DNA from: Mesorhizobium sp.
GTDB taxonomy: Bacteria; Pseudomonadota; Alphaproteobacteria; Rhizobiales; Rhizobiaceae
Assembly: GCF_024509055.1 (NCBI RefSeq)
Contig: NZ_JANINM010000213.1
Span: 1 to 42,210, forward strand
DNA length: 42,210 nucleotides
Direction: 5' to 3'
Shown: positions 41,536-42,210 of the stretch, piece by piece
Position numbering within the stretch: the first letter of the stretch is position 1
Layout: each line of letters starts with the position of its first letter
Notes under the pieces: model-generated
The model's input: only the letters and a program-made list of their open reading frames with translations
Told to the model about the DNA's origin: nothing
Database searches by the model: none
Position numbers and translations under genes: made by a program

Positions 41536-42210
41536 CGCTGCCGCCGCGATTTCGGATCGAGGATGTCGGCGATACCATCGCCGAGCAGGTTTAGCCCGAG
41601 CACGGTGATGACGATGGCCATGCCTGGAAAGATCGCCATCCAGGGCGCGGTGACCATGCGCGTCTGCGCGTCGAACAGCATGCGGCCCCAACTCGGCATT
41701 GGCGGCTGCGCGCCGAGGCCGACATAGGAAAGGCCGGCCTCGGCCAGGATACCGAGCGCGAACTGGATGGTGCCCTGGACAAGCAGCAGCGTGGCGATGT
41801 TGGGCAGAATGTGCTCGACCGTGATCTGCGTCATGCCCTTGCCGGCGGCGCGCGCGGCGAGGATGAATTCGCGCGGCCAGATCGCCAGCGCGCCTGCGCG
41901 GGCTACCCGCGCAAACACCGGTATGTTGAAGATGCCGATGGCAATGATGGCATTGACAGCGCCCGGGCCGAAGATCGCGGTGATCATGATTGCCGAAAGC
42001 AGGGCCGGGAAGGCGAAGACGAGGTCGTTGACGCGCATCAACGCTTCGTCGGCAATGCCGCCGCGCGCTGCCGCGAAGGCACCGAGCGGCACGCCGACGC
42101 CCATGCCGATGCCGACCGCCACCAGCGCGACCGCGATGGAGTTGCGGGCGCCGACCATGATCATCGACAGGATGTCGCGGCCGAAATGGTCGGTGCCGAA
42201 CCAGTGCGCC
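41532..42210 (-). CDS. ABC transporter permease, DppC type (C-terminal part; runs off right edge)
   Basis: At least 225 residues, open to the window edge. The visible N-terminal part reads AHWFGTDHFGRDILS, the typical GTDxxGRD segment of DppC permeases, so the true start lies beyond the window. Membrane segments follow, and the EAA-type loop lies in AARAAGKGMTQITVEHILPN. It forms the membrane channel with a DppB partner presumably further right. The operon order is permease then fused ATPase. Confidence 0.93.
   Translation of the reverse strand, partial: AHWFGTDHFGRDILSMIMVGARNSIAVALVAVGIGMGVGVPLGAFAAARGGIADEALMRVNDLVFAFPALLSAIMITAIFGPGAVNAIIAIGIFNIPVFARVARAGALAIWPREFILAARAAGKGMTQITVEHILPNIATLLLVQGTIQFALGILAEAGLSYVGLGAQPPMPSWGRMLFDAQTRMVTAPWMAIFPGMAIVITVLGLNLLGDGIADILDPKSRRQR

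Overview
The window is high-GC DNA with tightly packed genes, many 4-bp ATGA or TGATG overlaps, and protein families typical of soil Alphaproteobacteria. It looks chromosomal and most like the Hyphomicrobiales, probably a Mesorhizobium-type rhizobium. That placement rests on recognising gene families, not on a database search. I saw no rRNA, tRNA, CRISPR array, insertion sequence, phage gene or cobalamin riboswitch.

Left part (1-6918). This is an aerobic, corrinoid-dependent methyl-transfer gene set. On the minus strand are the start of a methylenetetrahydrofolate reductase, a MetV-like cysteine-rich partner, a small 'virulence factor' family protein, a formyltransferase-fold protein, a DUF4893 protein, a DUF1638 protein and a corrinoid (MttC-like) protein. 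Divergent on the plus strand are a non-pyrrolysine MttB-type methyltransferase and a ferredoxin with an upstream segment resembling cobalamin-processing proteins. An entericidin-type lipoprotein gene sits between DUF1638 and the corrinoid gene, with a shared terminator.

Middle part (6981-19255). A self-regulated GntR regulator with a CynX-type transporter comes first, then a dienelactone hydrolase, a split chromate transporter, and an ECF sigma factor with a membrane VWA protein. Next are betaine-homocysteine methyltransferase (bmt) under a clear promoter/operator, a DUF1989 protein with an XRE regulator, a fatty acid desaturase and a cytoplasmic PhnD-like protein.

Betaine operon (24845 down to 19244, minus strand). 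A second MttB-type methyltransferase is followed by a dimethylglycine/sarcosine dehydrogenase-type GcvT flavoprotein and an M24-fold protein. The last carries every catalytic residue I recall for the DMSP lyase DddP. With the left cluster and bmt this gives a plausible route from glycine betaine through dimethylglycine and sarcosine to glycine, with methyl groups going to tetrahydrofolate or homocysteine. A sulfonium (DMSP) branch is possible.

Right part (25041-42210). It holds tandem MFS paralogues, a prolyl oligopeptidase, a SpuC-like aminotransferase with a strong terminator, a small HExxH lipoprotein and a Coa1-like membrane protein. It continues with mmsB and an acyl-CoA dehydrogenase, a cupin of the DMSP-lyase-like (DLL) family translationally coupled to cobQ, and VOC/AraC, TauE and TerB genes. 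A peptide-type ABC transporter runs off the right edge.

The most interesting points are the betaine/sulfonium catabolic system, with two DMSP-lyase-like proteins of different folds; the candidate corrinoid reductase at 6223; and two promoter/operator palindromes in which repressor-type sites lie exactly across -10 boxes (7000-7040 and 15529-15550).
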